Shown here: positions 43,041 through 53,539 of the stretch, in pieces | Layout: each line of letters begins with the position of its first letter | Numbering within the stretch: position 1 is the stretch's first letter | NCBI GenBank assembly: GCA_949152475.1 | Contig: OX424556.1 | Span: 53,464,451-53,528,450 of the forward strand | Direction: 5' to 3' | Source of the DNA: Terebella lapidaria | Lineage: Eukaryota; Annelida; Polychaeta; Terebellida; Terebellidae | DNA: 64,000 nucleotides | Program-made: the position numbers and the translations under genes | The notes under the pieces: model-generated | What the model was told of the DNA's origin: nothing | The model's database searches: none | Seen by the model: the letters and a program-made list of their open reading frames with translations, nothing else

Positions 43041-43484
43041 TGTAGCGTTGTGACGTGGTGTGCGCGAGTAGTGACACCACGGTTATGATGCTGCAGTGTG
43101 GGCGGATTTATAAGACATTCATTGACACTCCAGTAATGGGGTATACCTCTTTATCGTGGGGTCGCCGAACCCTACATTGGTGCCTGACCTTTCGAACCAC
43201 TGGGTTCTCTCGGCGTCGCTCCCGGGTCGGCCCCGCTGTTGACTCACATCACCGCCATGTTTGTGTGGCTGGATGTGGCTTGTGATCTGGCTCAACAGTG
43301 GGATATAGCTGATCTCGGGGACGAGGTCTCTCCGAAAGGGGAAAGCACTGTAGCGTTGTGACGTGGTGTGCGCGAGTAGTGACACCACGGTTATGATGCT
43401 GCAGTGTGGGCGGATTTATAAGACATTCAGTGACACTCCAGTAATGGGGTATACCTCTTTATCGTGGGGTCGCCGAACCCTACA
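43041..43484 (+). mobile_element. TRIM-like miniature LTR element (448 bp with target sites)
   Basis: Two 136-bp direct repeats (43041-43176 and 43349-43484) start TGTAGCGTTGTG and end AACCCTACA, with only one visible base difference. TGGTGCCTGACCTTTCG one base after the first repeat fits a primer-binding site. GAAAGGGGAAAGCAC before the second fits a polypurine tract. GTAT flanks both sides (43037-43040 and 43485-43488). The interior is 172 bp without an ORF. This is the layout of a terminal-repeat retrotransposon in miniature, moved by another element's proteins. It looks recent. Confidence 0.88.
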
Positions 43485-43488
43485 GTAT

Positions 43489-44107
43489 TATATACTGTCT
43501 GCACGCTACAGGCGGGAAGTCTAACTTGTTATACATATATTGAGCCTGCTTGTATTGTCATTTGAATAAATGTCAATAAGATGTTTTGAACTGATGTCTT
43601 CGTGTTGCTAAGGAACGTTTTAAATTACAAATCAACCCAAATATCAGAAACTTGACATTTTATTTGCATTTAAAGGTATTGACTATAGGTAGTCAATAGT
43701 ATGTTCTGATATCACAAATTAATTGGTATGTATAGGTCATGCGCAAGTATTGAAGAATTGTCTGGCCACCAAATTTGTGACGGTACCTCATTACTACATG
43801 TGCATCCAATACATCATACATGTCATACATGAACAATTTTTTAACAATCTCATACATGTACATATGACTAGAGAAAATATCTTATTCGTGAGAAAAGACT
43901 CTGGATTGTGAATAATATGCAACATGTTGTGAATATAAACATGGTTGTAATCTATGCTGTAAATGATATTTGAGACGAACAAGGCTTTTAACTAATACTC
44001 CGGAGAAGATGTTCTGAACATAATAAGTGGTCATTCCTGTATAAAAATGTAAAGGAAATACATTTATAATCTACAATAACACCAGATAATGCAACTAGTA
44101 AATATCA
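43489..44107. other. intergenic part of the tandem unit
   Basis: GAATAAATGTCAATAAGATG (about 43565) and TATCACAAATTAATTGGTAT (about 43710) match the spacer at 41.6-41.8 kb and 45.8-45.9 kb. No gene. Confidence 0.7.
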
Positions 44108-44926
44108 TTAATGATCTGCAGACAGACCCTGTGTATCTATGTTAGGTTTTCTCCGGATAAGGAGTCGGGGTTTAGAACAACCATCCCCCGCAACATCATC
44201 TTCAGACTTCCGCGAGTAGAAACCCTTCTGTTCGACCATCACAGACATCTCGTAGGACGCTGGGTTTCCCTTGTGGTACACGTGCAAATGCCAAGAGGTG
44301 TAGTCTGGCACGTTGTCTTGGCCATTTCCGGTGAAATCGTGAGCCATGGCCTCAGCATAGGTTGGCAGTCGGTCAGTCAACGCTGGTTCAAGGCTCGGTG
44401 GTGGAGGCTCTTCGTTTCTTTGACCAGCGTCCATGGGTGACCTTGGAGGGATCAATCGTAAAGCTGTTCGCAGTACAATTAGAAGACTGGTTCGCTGTCT
44501 AGATGATCGCCTTCGCCGTCTCCACCTCCGACGTCTCAAGTCATTCTCTGAACAACAGTTCCCTGAACAGATCCTCTTGCGACAGATGAAGCACACCAGC
44601 GACATCATGCAACAAGAGCTGCAAACCATAAAGTTGACGAAGACGAGAATTGCACCGAGGAACACGTCTCCAGTGTCTGAGGTGTCAGTGCCATTGGTAA
44701 TAGTCCCATTGAAGGTCGAGGTCCAAACGGTGGTATTCTCGTCCAGGGTGAACTTGTAGCCAGTCATAACTGAATCAGTAATTGCTCTCGCCTCTGGTCC
44801 AACTTCGTACAAGACACGATGGACGGCATTGTACTCTATGGCATTGCCTAGCACTCGTTCCCCCTGTACAACCGTTTTCCGAATACTGTTTCTGGAGCCT
44901 GCAGGTGACAAAATGGAGTACGTCAT
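44108..44926 (-). CDS. PPxY single-pass membrane protein, tandem unit 2
   Basis: The open frame from 44926 gives 272 residues. TTTTGTCACCTGCAG|GC (acceptor at 44899) suggests that the true exon begins at 44898 and an unseen 5' exon supplies the signal peptide. Ectodomain: NAVHRVLYEVGPEARAIT, then FTLDENTTVWTSTFNGT with sequons at N64, N73 and N78. The membrane span (about 88-115) is followed by CSGNCC, an Arg block (RRRRWRRRRR) and the tail motif LPTYAEA (187-193). Compared with unit 1, the end is shifted by one base, so the usual PPPYP-type terminus is replaced by KPRLLIRRKPN. The old PTPYPEK coding is still legible in the next frame. It is the most complete member of the array. Confidence 0.72.
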   Translation of the reverse strand: MTYSILSPAGSRNSIRKTVVQGERVLGNAIEYNAVHRVLYEVGPEARAITDSVMTGYKFTLDENTTVWTSTFNGTITNGTDTSDTGDVFLGAILVFVNFMVCSSCCMMSLVCFICRKRICSGNCCSENDLRRRRWRRRRRSSRQRTSLLIVLRTALRLIPPRSPMDAGQRNEEPPPPSLEPALTDRLPTYAEAMAHDFTGNGQDNVPDYTSWHLHVYHKGNPASYEMSVMVEQKGFYSRKSEDDVAGDGCSKPRLLIRRKPNIDTQGLSADH

Positions 44927-45125
44927 GAGTAAAAATAGGCGTGTTTTCTCGTGTTGTTCCTACGACTCTGCACGACGGAAATCGATATATAGGTTTAAAG
45001 TCATAGTAGCAAGGTACCATTCATGGTTTTATTCCTGTTCAGATAAAGGCATTGTGGACATTTGGTGATAAAAAAGATGTTCGCGTTAATTGGTAATTAA
45101 TAACAGCGACATATAATCGAGTATA

Positions 45126-45560
45126 TTGAGCCAGTATTGCAATCGCCTTCTCATGCCGATGAAAAAAATAGCTTCGGCAGTTTCCGTAATCGTGACGTCA
45201 GTTGAGGCAAAATGTGCTTTGATGGCTGGCCAAAAACGTAAAACACGTAATTTGGGCGGTCAGCTCAAAGATAGAAAACCACTCCAAAATGAGATTCAAA
45301 AGAAAACACATGAAAACCAACAAATATTGGACATCTTGCAGTTCAATAAACTTCCTTCCTGGGAGAATGAATAGTACTGATTCTAAATATCAAGACAAGA
45401 AATGCCGTATTCCTACCATCTCACCCGTTCACTTGAATTGTCAAACATACACAACGAGAATGAATATGCGACATGTAGTTTACCTTGCTGGCTACATGTA
45501 CTTTCAGTACTGCCTCAAATGACGTCACAAACCACGTGACCCTTACTAAAATCGTGATCA
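45126..45560 (+). other. degraded ORF fragment between GTGACGTCA-type inverted ends
   Basis: GTGACGTCAGTTGAGGC at about 45193 faces an inverted TGTGACGTCATTTGAGGC near 45505-45530. Between them the frame reads MAGQKRKTRNLGGQLKDRKP and, after a break, TTRMNMRHVVYLAGYMYF. This could be the leftover of a DNA transposon, but I cannot assign a family. Confidence 0.3.
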
Positions 45561-46259
45561 AAATCTTCGGCAATTTACGGAAGGAGTACCTATTTGATTC
45601 AATATCTCGAAACCCATTGATTGTATTTGTAAAATTCGTTCGAATTTACAGATAACTATTCATACTGGACTAAATGAAAAGCACTTTCATCAGCATGCTA
45701 CTAGGTCTTTAAATTATCTGTTTATATTGTCATATGATTCATAAAATGGATGTTCCAGTTTTGTTTCCATGTTCCTATGGATTATGTTGTAGTACAAATC
45801 AACTAAAATATCGAAAAGTTGATAAATCTTATTTGCATATTAAGTGCACGTTGACTGCAGTATGGGATTATGCTTTGCTATCACAAATAGTTAGTTGGTA
45901 TACAAATATAGATGACGTGCAAGTATAGAAGAATTATTTACCTACCAAATTATTATCTGTACATCCAATTTTTAAGAGACATATGAGAAAAATCATAATC
46001 CAGGTATTTGGGAAAAAAAATTAGGGCTTGTAAATAATATGCAAAGAAGTTGTGAATATAAACCTGGTTGCACACAACAATGCAGTGAATGATATTTGAA
46101 ATGAATAAGACTGATACTTCTGAGAAGATGTGTTCAAACAAAGATGTGTTCAAACAAAAATTGGCATCCCTTGTATAGAAACAAAATGAAATAAAAGTCT
46201 TCAATAACATCTGGCAATGCCACTTGTAAATGTTGTTAATGAAACTGCAGACAGACCTT
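45561..46259. other. spacer of tandem unit 3
   Basis: ATCACAAATAGTTAGTTGGT at about 45880 and TGCAAGTATAGAAGAATT at about 45920 match the spacers of units 1 and 2. No gene. Confidence 0.6.
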
Positions 46260-46440
46260 GTGTATCCATGTTAGGTTTTCTCCAGATTTTCTCCAGAAGT
46301 TGACGAAGATGAGAACGGCCTCGAGGAACGAGTTGCCGATGTCCATGGTGTCGGTCCCATCGGTAGAAGTTCCATTGCCCCACGAGGTCGTTCAGACTGT
46401 GGTGTTTTCGTTCATGAAGAAGTTGTAGGCAATAATATAC
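46260..46440 (-). pseudogene. decayed copy of the PPxY membrane-protein family (unit 3)
   Basis: On the minus strand AYNFFMNENTTV, SWGNGTSTDGTDT and SFLEAVLIFVNF are readable in the ectodomain and the start of the span, with an in-frame stop and a frame change between them. The sequence then jumps to the 3' end shared with unit 2 (RKPNMDTQGLSA), so most of the span and the whole cytoplasmic tail are deleted. Dead paralogue. Confidence 0.75.
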
Positions 46441-46554
46441 AGATCTCTTGAACAGAGAAGATCTATGTCCATTCAACTCCGAAAGGCTATTCAATTATGT
46501 ACTATATCTACATGCAGAAGAACTTTGATTCAAGTCACCCTTCAGCAGATCATC

Positions 46555-47358
46555 ATCGGTTCGTGTCTCCGGGATATGGAGGCGGTGGATCAGAATCAAT
46601 CAAACTATTTGCGCTTTCAGATAGGCCGACATCACTGTCAGTTACCATGGTTACACAACTCTCATACGCGGGAGGGGATTCCTGTCTAGTTGGTTGAGAT
46701 TCCGGGGATTGGGAATCACAACAATAAGATCGTCAACGTTGCCACCTGTCGGACGATTAGTGGGTTCACTGGAAGTGACGTCAGTATAAGAAGAAGACCT
46801 ATATCGACTGGTCGGGCGGGGTCCACTTGGTGGAGCCACTGTATCATCAACTTCACCACGAGTTTCCATCCTAAAATCAGGCATTGGACTATCCAACACC
46901 AGCTCGAGAACGTGCTAGCAATAAATACAATATCCCCGTGAATCCAGAGTTTCGCAGAGTCCTGCGATCTCCAACAGACGTCCCACGCTGGCTGCTATTA
47001 TGTGGACCATGGTGAGTCCAGTTTTAGGTCCGTGTTGCGTGTTGCAGCACACCACGACCTCCAACAGACGTCCCACGCTGGTTGCTATCATTTGGACCAT
47101 GGTGAATCCAGTTTGAGGTCCGTGTTGCGCTGTTGTTGGCTCAGACGGTGCGCGACAGAGCTTGCGATCACGGTGTCAGGTTCCTGGCAACATCCGCAGC
47201 AGTCGCGACAGAATACGACAATACAACACGTGGTTATGGCGAGGGCTACGAAGACAATGAGCACGCTGAATCCGATGATGATAGCGTTGGAGTCCTCTGT
47301 ACTACACTCTTCTCTCGATAAACGGTCCGAAAAATGGCGATTTCCAGAGAAAAGTTCT
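46555..47358 (-). pseudogene. disrupted paralogue of the three-PPxY gene at 30.6 kb
   Basis: The exon start at 47358 follows a good acceptor (TTTTATTTTACACAG). Minus-strand reading gives SREECSTEDSNAIIIGFSVL, a membrane span ending in CCIVVFCRDCCGCC, and a short basic stretch. A 95-bp direct duplication with frame changes (about 46950-47110; it repeats a THHGPH-like piece also found in the 30.6-kb gene) then interrupts the frame. Downstream are RYRSSSYTDVTSSEPTNRPT and, one base out of frame, SPPAYESC and DPPPPYPGDTNR, matching the end of the 30.6-kb protein. It has at least two disruptions; sequencing error cannot be excluded for single bases. Confidence 0.7.
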
Positions 47359-49116
47359 GTGTAAAATAAAATATAACGCGATATTGTGAATTGCATTGTG
47401 TCTATGTACTGACAGTAGCGTTATGAAAAATATGTGATAAGAAAATTCCGTACTGCATAGAAAATTTAGAAGTGTATCGTGTTTTATTTGATGTGGATTT
47501 CTCTCGATAAACGGTCCGCTTTTCAATTTACGTGATAGGGTGCGTAAATAACGTTTTTATATGGATATACTTAGGGCAGGGAGTATGGTACATGTAGGCA
47601 TATACCAGCACATGGTTTGCAATTTATTATAACATACATGGTCAATCTCTGCTTATACACAGTAGTTTGATGAGGATAGACTTTGTCAGACAACCAATGC
47701 CTTGTAAGCATTCTAGCATTGATATACATTCAACCGGGCATTCGATTTGATCGAAAGCCCTAGGGCTTTTCGATCCCATCGAAAGCCCTCCTGGATTTGT
47801 TTACGCCGTTCCGTTTACCTCCCTCCTAAATCCAGAATATTTTGTAAACCATACTGAAAACAGAATATTTCAAATATTTTTTCAATGAAAGTAGATCTAT
47901 ATAGTATAGACTGGGCAGAATGATTGAGAATCAATAAAAATATAATTTATTTTAAAAAATTAAGGGTTATATACAGTTTTGCAGTGAACAAGTAAGCAAA
48001 ATCACTGTGACACACATGACACAACAGTCACTATGTACTTTTCCATCCTGAGATTTTGGCTAGACATGTGTTTTTAACCTTGTGTTATATATTTGCAAGG
48101 AGTCCGTACTGTACACTGTCACAAAACATTGGTGATTCCGTGCCGATTGTCAACGGGCCAAGTCAAGGTATGGAGCAAGCACTTGTCATGCTGCCAGCGC
48201 TGATGATCTTGTCCTGAAATGTCTGAATTGCGGATGAAGATTTATAACTGGACTTCCTGAGACAGGATTACTTGGATGTGCCGTAGATGTCTACAACAAC
48301 AATTGTTGGGACTCCCAAGACGACGAGGAAGTCGTAGCTCGGGTCCATGTTGCAAGCAGATCCGCCTGGAGATCCGCGCGCTGACCTAGAAAGAGAAAAT
48401 CGATCCATAAATACCATGGCGACGTAGGTGTACGATTCGACATGCATGCGGAAATGTATATAATTTGCGGCGCCAGTACGAACAAAATAATCTCTGTTTC
48501 ATATACACTAATCGAAGAATAAAATCTACATAATGTCTTCTCAAGAATACTAACCTCATATGTGTTGATCATCTGTAGAAGCCCAGTTTTTAAAACTTTT
48601 TAGCCGTCTTCGAAGTTCGAGCATCATACCGGCCATCGCCATCGGCCAGTGTTGGCGCGGACCCGACATCTTTCCAAATGCCGCGGAACGGTGTGCACAC
48701 GCATGCAACAAATGTCACGCAAAATATACATGATCCCTCCGATTTCCAGTGGAACTAAAACACTGAACATGTCCATACACTCTATTTCCTCTTGGTGTAT
48801 ACAGAACCGCATGACAGCTCGTATTTTTGCTGAATTTCAACTGTAAATATCCACATGATGAAAAGCGATCCCTCAATGCTGCATTGCCAGGCGGCAGGGG
48901 GAGTCAAATGGAACAGCTGCATCTTGACGGTCGATCAATAATTCTACGTTATTACGTTTTCTGGCCAGCGGTCCGGCTCTGGGGCGGTCATGCTGATCGT
49001 AGCGGAGAATTCAACGATTTTTTGGTTCTTCTATGGGTATTTCTGCCCAAAATCGGTTGTATTTTCTTCTTCTCTTTGTTTTGTCAGGCATAAAATCAAG
49101 AAGGAGTGGTTTATGT
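47359..49116. other. unassigned stretch
   Basis: TCTCTCGATAAACGGTCCG occurs at 47318 and again at about 47500 as a direct repeat, and inverted at about 53441. A short palindromic GATCGAAAGCCCTAGGGCTT stretch lies near 47750. Minus-strand ORFs at 48291-48572 and 48624-48812 have no recognisable domain. Confidence 0.4.
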
Positions 49117-49300
49117 TATAATAGGGATTAATCCTGCGTTCTCGGGCATTGCAGTCCTACAAACAATCTCGGGTGAAATGACTATGTCAAAAGCCCTCCG
49201 TCGCTTCGCTCCGTCGGGCTATTGACGTTGTCATTTTCCCCTCGATTGTTTGTAGGACTGCAATGCCCTCGAAAGCAGGCTCAATCCCTAAATTATTATA
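49117..49300. mobile_element. foldback (hairpin) element
   Basis: TATAATAGGGATTAATCCTG and GGGCATTGCAGTCCTACAAA at the left are mirrored almost perfectly at the right (TTTGTAGGACTGCAATGCCC). The arms are about 80 bp around a short GTCGCTTCGCTCCGTC loop. No coding sequence. Confidence 0.85.
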
Positions 49301-50002
49301 CATGTTGCATATAATCATAATATATCTAAAATATTTTCTTGGTCAAGCCATTCCACTCAAAGTATATCCATTCAACACAGATTGAAAAGTTTTGAAGACG
49401 AGTTCTTGGATGAGCACTTGAAATAAAATTTAATAATGCGTTGTCAATTAGGCCGCCATATCGGGGGAGGGGGATTTAGGGGCGCTGATGACAGGGATAG
49501 CAGCAGTAACATGGGGGCTTTCACGCTTCATCTCAATGCGGTCGTTGATGTTTTAATTTGGTCACGCATTATTGGTAATTAAGGGACACAATTTTGAAGG
49601 TCACACACCAGATTCAGTGTGATTGGAGGCCGGTTCACAAGTAGTCTGTTGATATAGCAACTAGATTGGTAGGCATGCATGACATACTAGAACATGACAT
49701 ACTCCATGGCATACTAGATCTAGTACATGTACAGCAATGTACGCAATATTATTTGTGAACATGCTTATCCTTCCAATTTTATTTATACTTAAAAACATAT
49801 TCACAGATTATTTGAGTTCCCTTCAGCGTGAAATCATATAATGTTTCAATGCAGACAGTAGCAGGCCTAGTCTGAACATATCAAGTCGAATAAATCACAA
49901 ACCATTACAGTGCCTCAATATGATTGTCTCCTGGATGCTATATTCTTTGTCAGCATTGCATGAGCAATAGATCATCCTGCACAACTTCATCAAGATCGCT
50001 TT
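49301..50002. other. AT-rich stretch, nothing recognised
   Basis: No gene or repeat boundary is supported. Confidence 0.4.
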
Positions 50003-51520
50003 TTAGGTTACCGGACCTTTGGTCCGATAACCTATTGCCATGGCGTTGCGTCCGGCGTCCGTCGTCCGTCCGTCCGTCCGTCCGTTCACATTTTTATCTT
50101 TAAAGTTTATGATGGAATATTTCTGAAATTTTGCACAAAAATACCTAAAAATATTTCCAGGAAAGGTTTTTTTTAGTTTTCTGATTTTCAAATTTTTTTC
50201 AAAATGACGGCCGCTTTCGTCGAAAAATGGCCAATTTTGGACTTTGACGGTCGTTTTCTCAAAATCTGTTCAGTAACTTTTTTTCTTATCGATGCATAAC
50301 ACTCCTCTTAGGTACCCCTGTGACATGTATGAATTTCGTTGCCCTTGAATCGCTCGAGATGGGCCATTTTGGGCTCAAACTCAGCCCAAATGGGACTTTC
50401 CCATGTTAAATTCTCCTATGCTTTATAATGGGACACATTAAGCCTAATATCTCACTTAATATTGAGATTAGAGACTAGGGATCAATTGTGGAGATATAGG
50501 AAATGATATATCCTGAGTATTCTGGTGACCTTGCATTTGACCTCTGACCTCGGTTTCAATGTCAGAGGGCCATTTTCGTCGAAAAATGGCCAATTTTGGA
50601 CTTTGACGGTCGTTTTCTCAATATCTGTTCAGTAACTTTTTTTCTTATCAATGCATAACACTCCTCATATGTACCCCTGTGACACGTATAAATTTCGTTG
50701 CCTTTGAATCGCTCGAAGTGGGCCATTTTGGGCCCAAACTCGGCCCAAATGGGATTTTCCCATGTTAAATTCTCCTATGGTTTATAATGGGACACATTAA
50801 GCCTAATATCTCACTTAATATTGAGATTAGAGACTAGGAATCAATTGTGGACATATAGGAAATGATATATGCTGAATATTCTCAGGGTCTTGAATTTGAC
50901 CTCTGACCTCGGTTTCAAGGTCAGAGCACAAAATGTCTAATATCTTGCTTATTATCGACTTTACAGCTTAGGAATCAGTTGTGGACATATAGGAAATGAT
51001 GTATGCTGAATATTCTGATGACCTTGAATTTGACCTTTGACCTCATTTTCAAGGTCACACCATAAAATGGCTAATATCTCACTTATTATCGATTTTACAG
51101 CTTAGGGATCAATTGTGGACATATAGGAAATGATATATGCTGAATATTCTCGTGACCTTGAATTTGACTTCTGACCTCAGTTTCAAGGTCAGAGCACAAA
51201 ATGGCTAATATCTCGCTTATTATTGACTTTACAGTGTAGGAATCAGTTATGAACTTATAGGAAACGATATATGCAGATTATTGTCATGACCTTGAATTTG
51301 ACCTTTGACCTCATTTTCAAGGTCAGATCACAAAATGGCTAATATCTCACTTAATATCGACTTTACAGCTTAGGATTCAATTGTGGACATGCTAGAAATT
51401 ATATGGGCAGAATGTTCTCGTGACCTCGAATTGACCAACTACCTTAATTTCAAGGTCATGGGACAAAAGGCTAATATCTAAAAAATTAGCCCAAAGGCTA
51501 AGATAGGTTACCGGACAATT
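50003..51520 (-). repeat. AGGTCA-rich interspersed element, copy C (inverted)
   Basis: It reads from TAGGTTACCGGACCTTTGGT at the left, through a GTCCGTCCGTCC run (50061-50085) and the AAATGGCC body. The body is partly repeated, with two copies at about 50210-50480 and 50570-50840. Units of about 140 bp rich in TGACCT half-sites follow. It ends in AAAAAATTAGCCCAAAGGCT. Opposite in direction to copies A and B. Confidence 0.85.
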
Positions 51521-53035
51521 TTGGTTTGGCCATGGCAGCATTGGCAGGTAACAGACCTTGAGATTTACCAATCAAGGTTCGCAGTGTAAACATATGACCT
51601 TGGGATTTACCAATCAAGGTAATCCGTATGAACTTCGATGTAACCATTACATGTATGTGTGCGGCATTTGATATTCTATATGTTGGGTGGAATCGTTTAG
51701 GCCGCTCAGGTCAATTTACACATTCCAAGTCAGACATTTGGCACTCAAGGTCATCTGACGTCAAGTTCAAGGCCATCATTAGTTGTGCCATATATGTCTT
51801 CCTATATGTTCATAATGCAAACATGAGCTCCATCTGCAAGCATTTCATCTACAAAGGCAAATCTGGGCATTTTTTGACCCCAAAATGGCTGTTTTGACCT
51901 TTCAAGGTCATCCAAGGTCAAATTCAAGGTCACCACACAAGTCGCCATATATGACTTCCCATTTGAAAGTGCCAATTTCTAAGCTCTATCTTCAAGCGTT
52001 CTATGAGTACAGTCCTGACAGCTCCCATTATGAAGGAAAAAAGTGCCGAAAATTTTCTAAGTCCAAAATTTTTTTCAAAGGATGAAAATTTTTTTTTGCC
52101 TAGAAATGGCCCAAAATGGATAGTAATGTTATTTGGGGCGAAAAATTTTTTTTCGCCGACTCGTCAAAAATTCAAAATGGCCGCCACACTGAGATCGGCG
52201 ATTCAAGGGCAACAAAACTTATACACGTCACAGAGGTATATAAGAGGAATCTTTTTAAGCAAAAGTCTCAAAACTGATCAGAGAGTTTTTGAGAAAATAC
52301 AGACCAGGTGCAAATTTGAGCGTTTTTCGTCCCAAAAATGGCTGTTTTGACCTTTCAAGGTCATCCAAGGTCAAATGCAAGGTCACCACACAAGTCGCCA
52401 TATATGACTTCCCATTTGAAAGTGCCAATTTCTAAGCTCTATCTTCAAGCGTTCTATGAGTACAGTCCGGACAGCTCCCATTATGAAGGGAAAAAGTGCC
52501 GAAAATTTTCTAAGTCCAAAATTTTTTTCAAAGGGTGAAAAAATTTGTTTGCCCTAGAAATGGCCCAAAATGGATAGTAATGCAATTTCGCCGACCCGCC
52601 AAAAATTCAAAATGGCCGCCACACGGAAACCGGCAGATTTAGGGCAACCAAACTTATACATATCACAGAGGTATATGAGGGGAATCTTTTGAAACCAAAA
52701 ACTCAAAACTGATCAGACAGTTTTTGAGAAAATGGCCGTCAAAGTCCAAAATTGAGCGTTTTTCGACAAAAACGGCCGCCATTTTGAAAAAAATGCGAAA
52801 ATCAAAAAACAAAAAAATACCTCCTTCTCAAAATATTTTTAGGCATTTTTGTGCAAAATTTCAAAAAGATTCGATCGTTAACTTTAAAGATAAAAATGTT
52901 AACGCCGGACGGACGGACGGACGGACGGACGGACGACGGACGCAACGCCATGCCAATAGGTTATCGGACCAAAGGGCCGGTAACCTAAATATACATTGTC
53001 CGGTAACCTTCCTTAGCCCTTGGGCTAATTTTTTC
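51480..53035 (+). repeat. AGGTCA-rich family member D, head-to-head with copy C
   Basis: The ends are inverted repeats: AAAAAATTAGCCCAAAGGCT at the left and the complement of AAAAAATTAGCCCAAGGGCT at the right, each followed by AGGTTACCGGACAAT. A block of about 205 bp (51882-52085) is repeated at 52335-52540. A CGGACGGACGGA run sits at 52910-52935. No transposase. Copy C and this copy share the GCCCAAAGGC junction. Confidence 0.85.
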
Positions 53036-53539
53036 TAAAAGTTGCGTTTTCTTTGGTTCATGCGACTGAAGTTTTAAATATCAAAAATAGAACAAAAATG
53101 TGTTTGAATCACTAGTTAGTACAAGCACCTCGTATGACTACATACACAAATGATAAGAAATGCATGCAGGCATATGCATTACTCAAATAGCATTCATATG
53201 CGATATTATACCTATACTTATGGTTTATTGTACGAGTTGTTTATTCATTTCCTTAAATTACATAATATGCGGCCTTTTCATAATTTATTACACTATTTTT
53301 TTTATCATGTGAGTGGATGAACCAATGCAGAATGACCATTTTGCCAAACTGAATGGTACATTTTCTGAAAAGGCCAAACTACATGACGTAATAATGCACC
53401 CCCGCGTTATAACGTAACCAGATATGGATTCGGACCGTTTTTTGAGAGCGGACCGTTTATCGAGAGAAGAGTGTACTGTCTCCTCCGCTACCCCGCTTCA
53501 TTACCGTGTACTACTAATCCAGCTTGCAAGTCATCCGTG
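53036..53539. other. unassigned stretch with a copied exon-like block
   Basis: GGACCGTTTATCGAGAGAAG (53442) is the same as the block coding SDRLSREEC in the 47.3-kb pseudogene, here in the other orientation. The surrounding frame does not continue into a membrane span. Confidence 0.5.
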
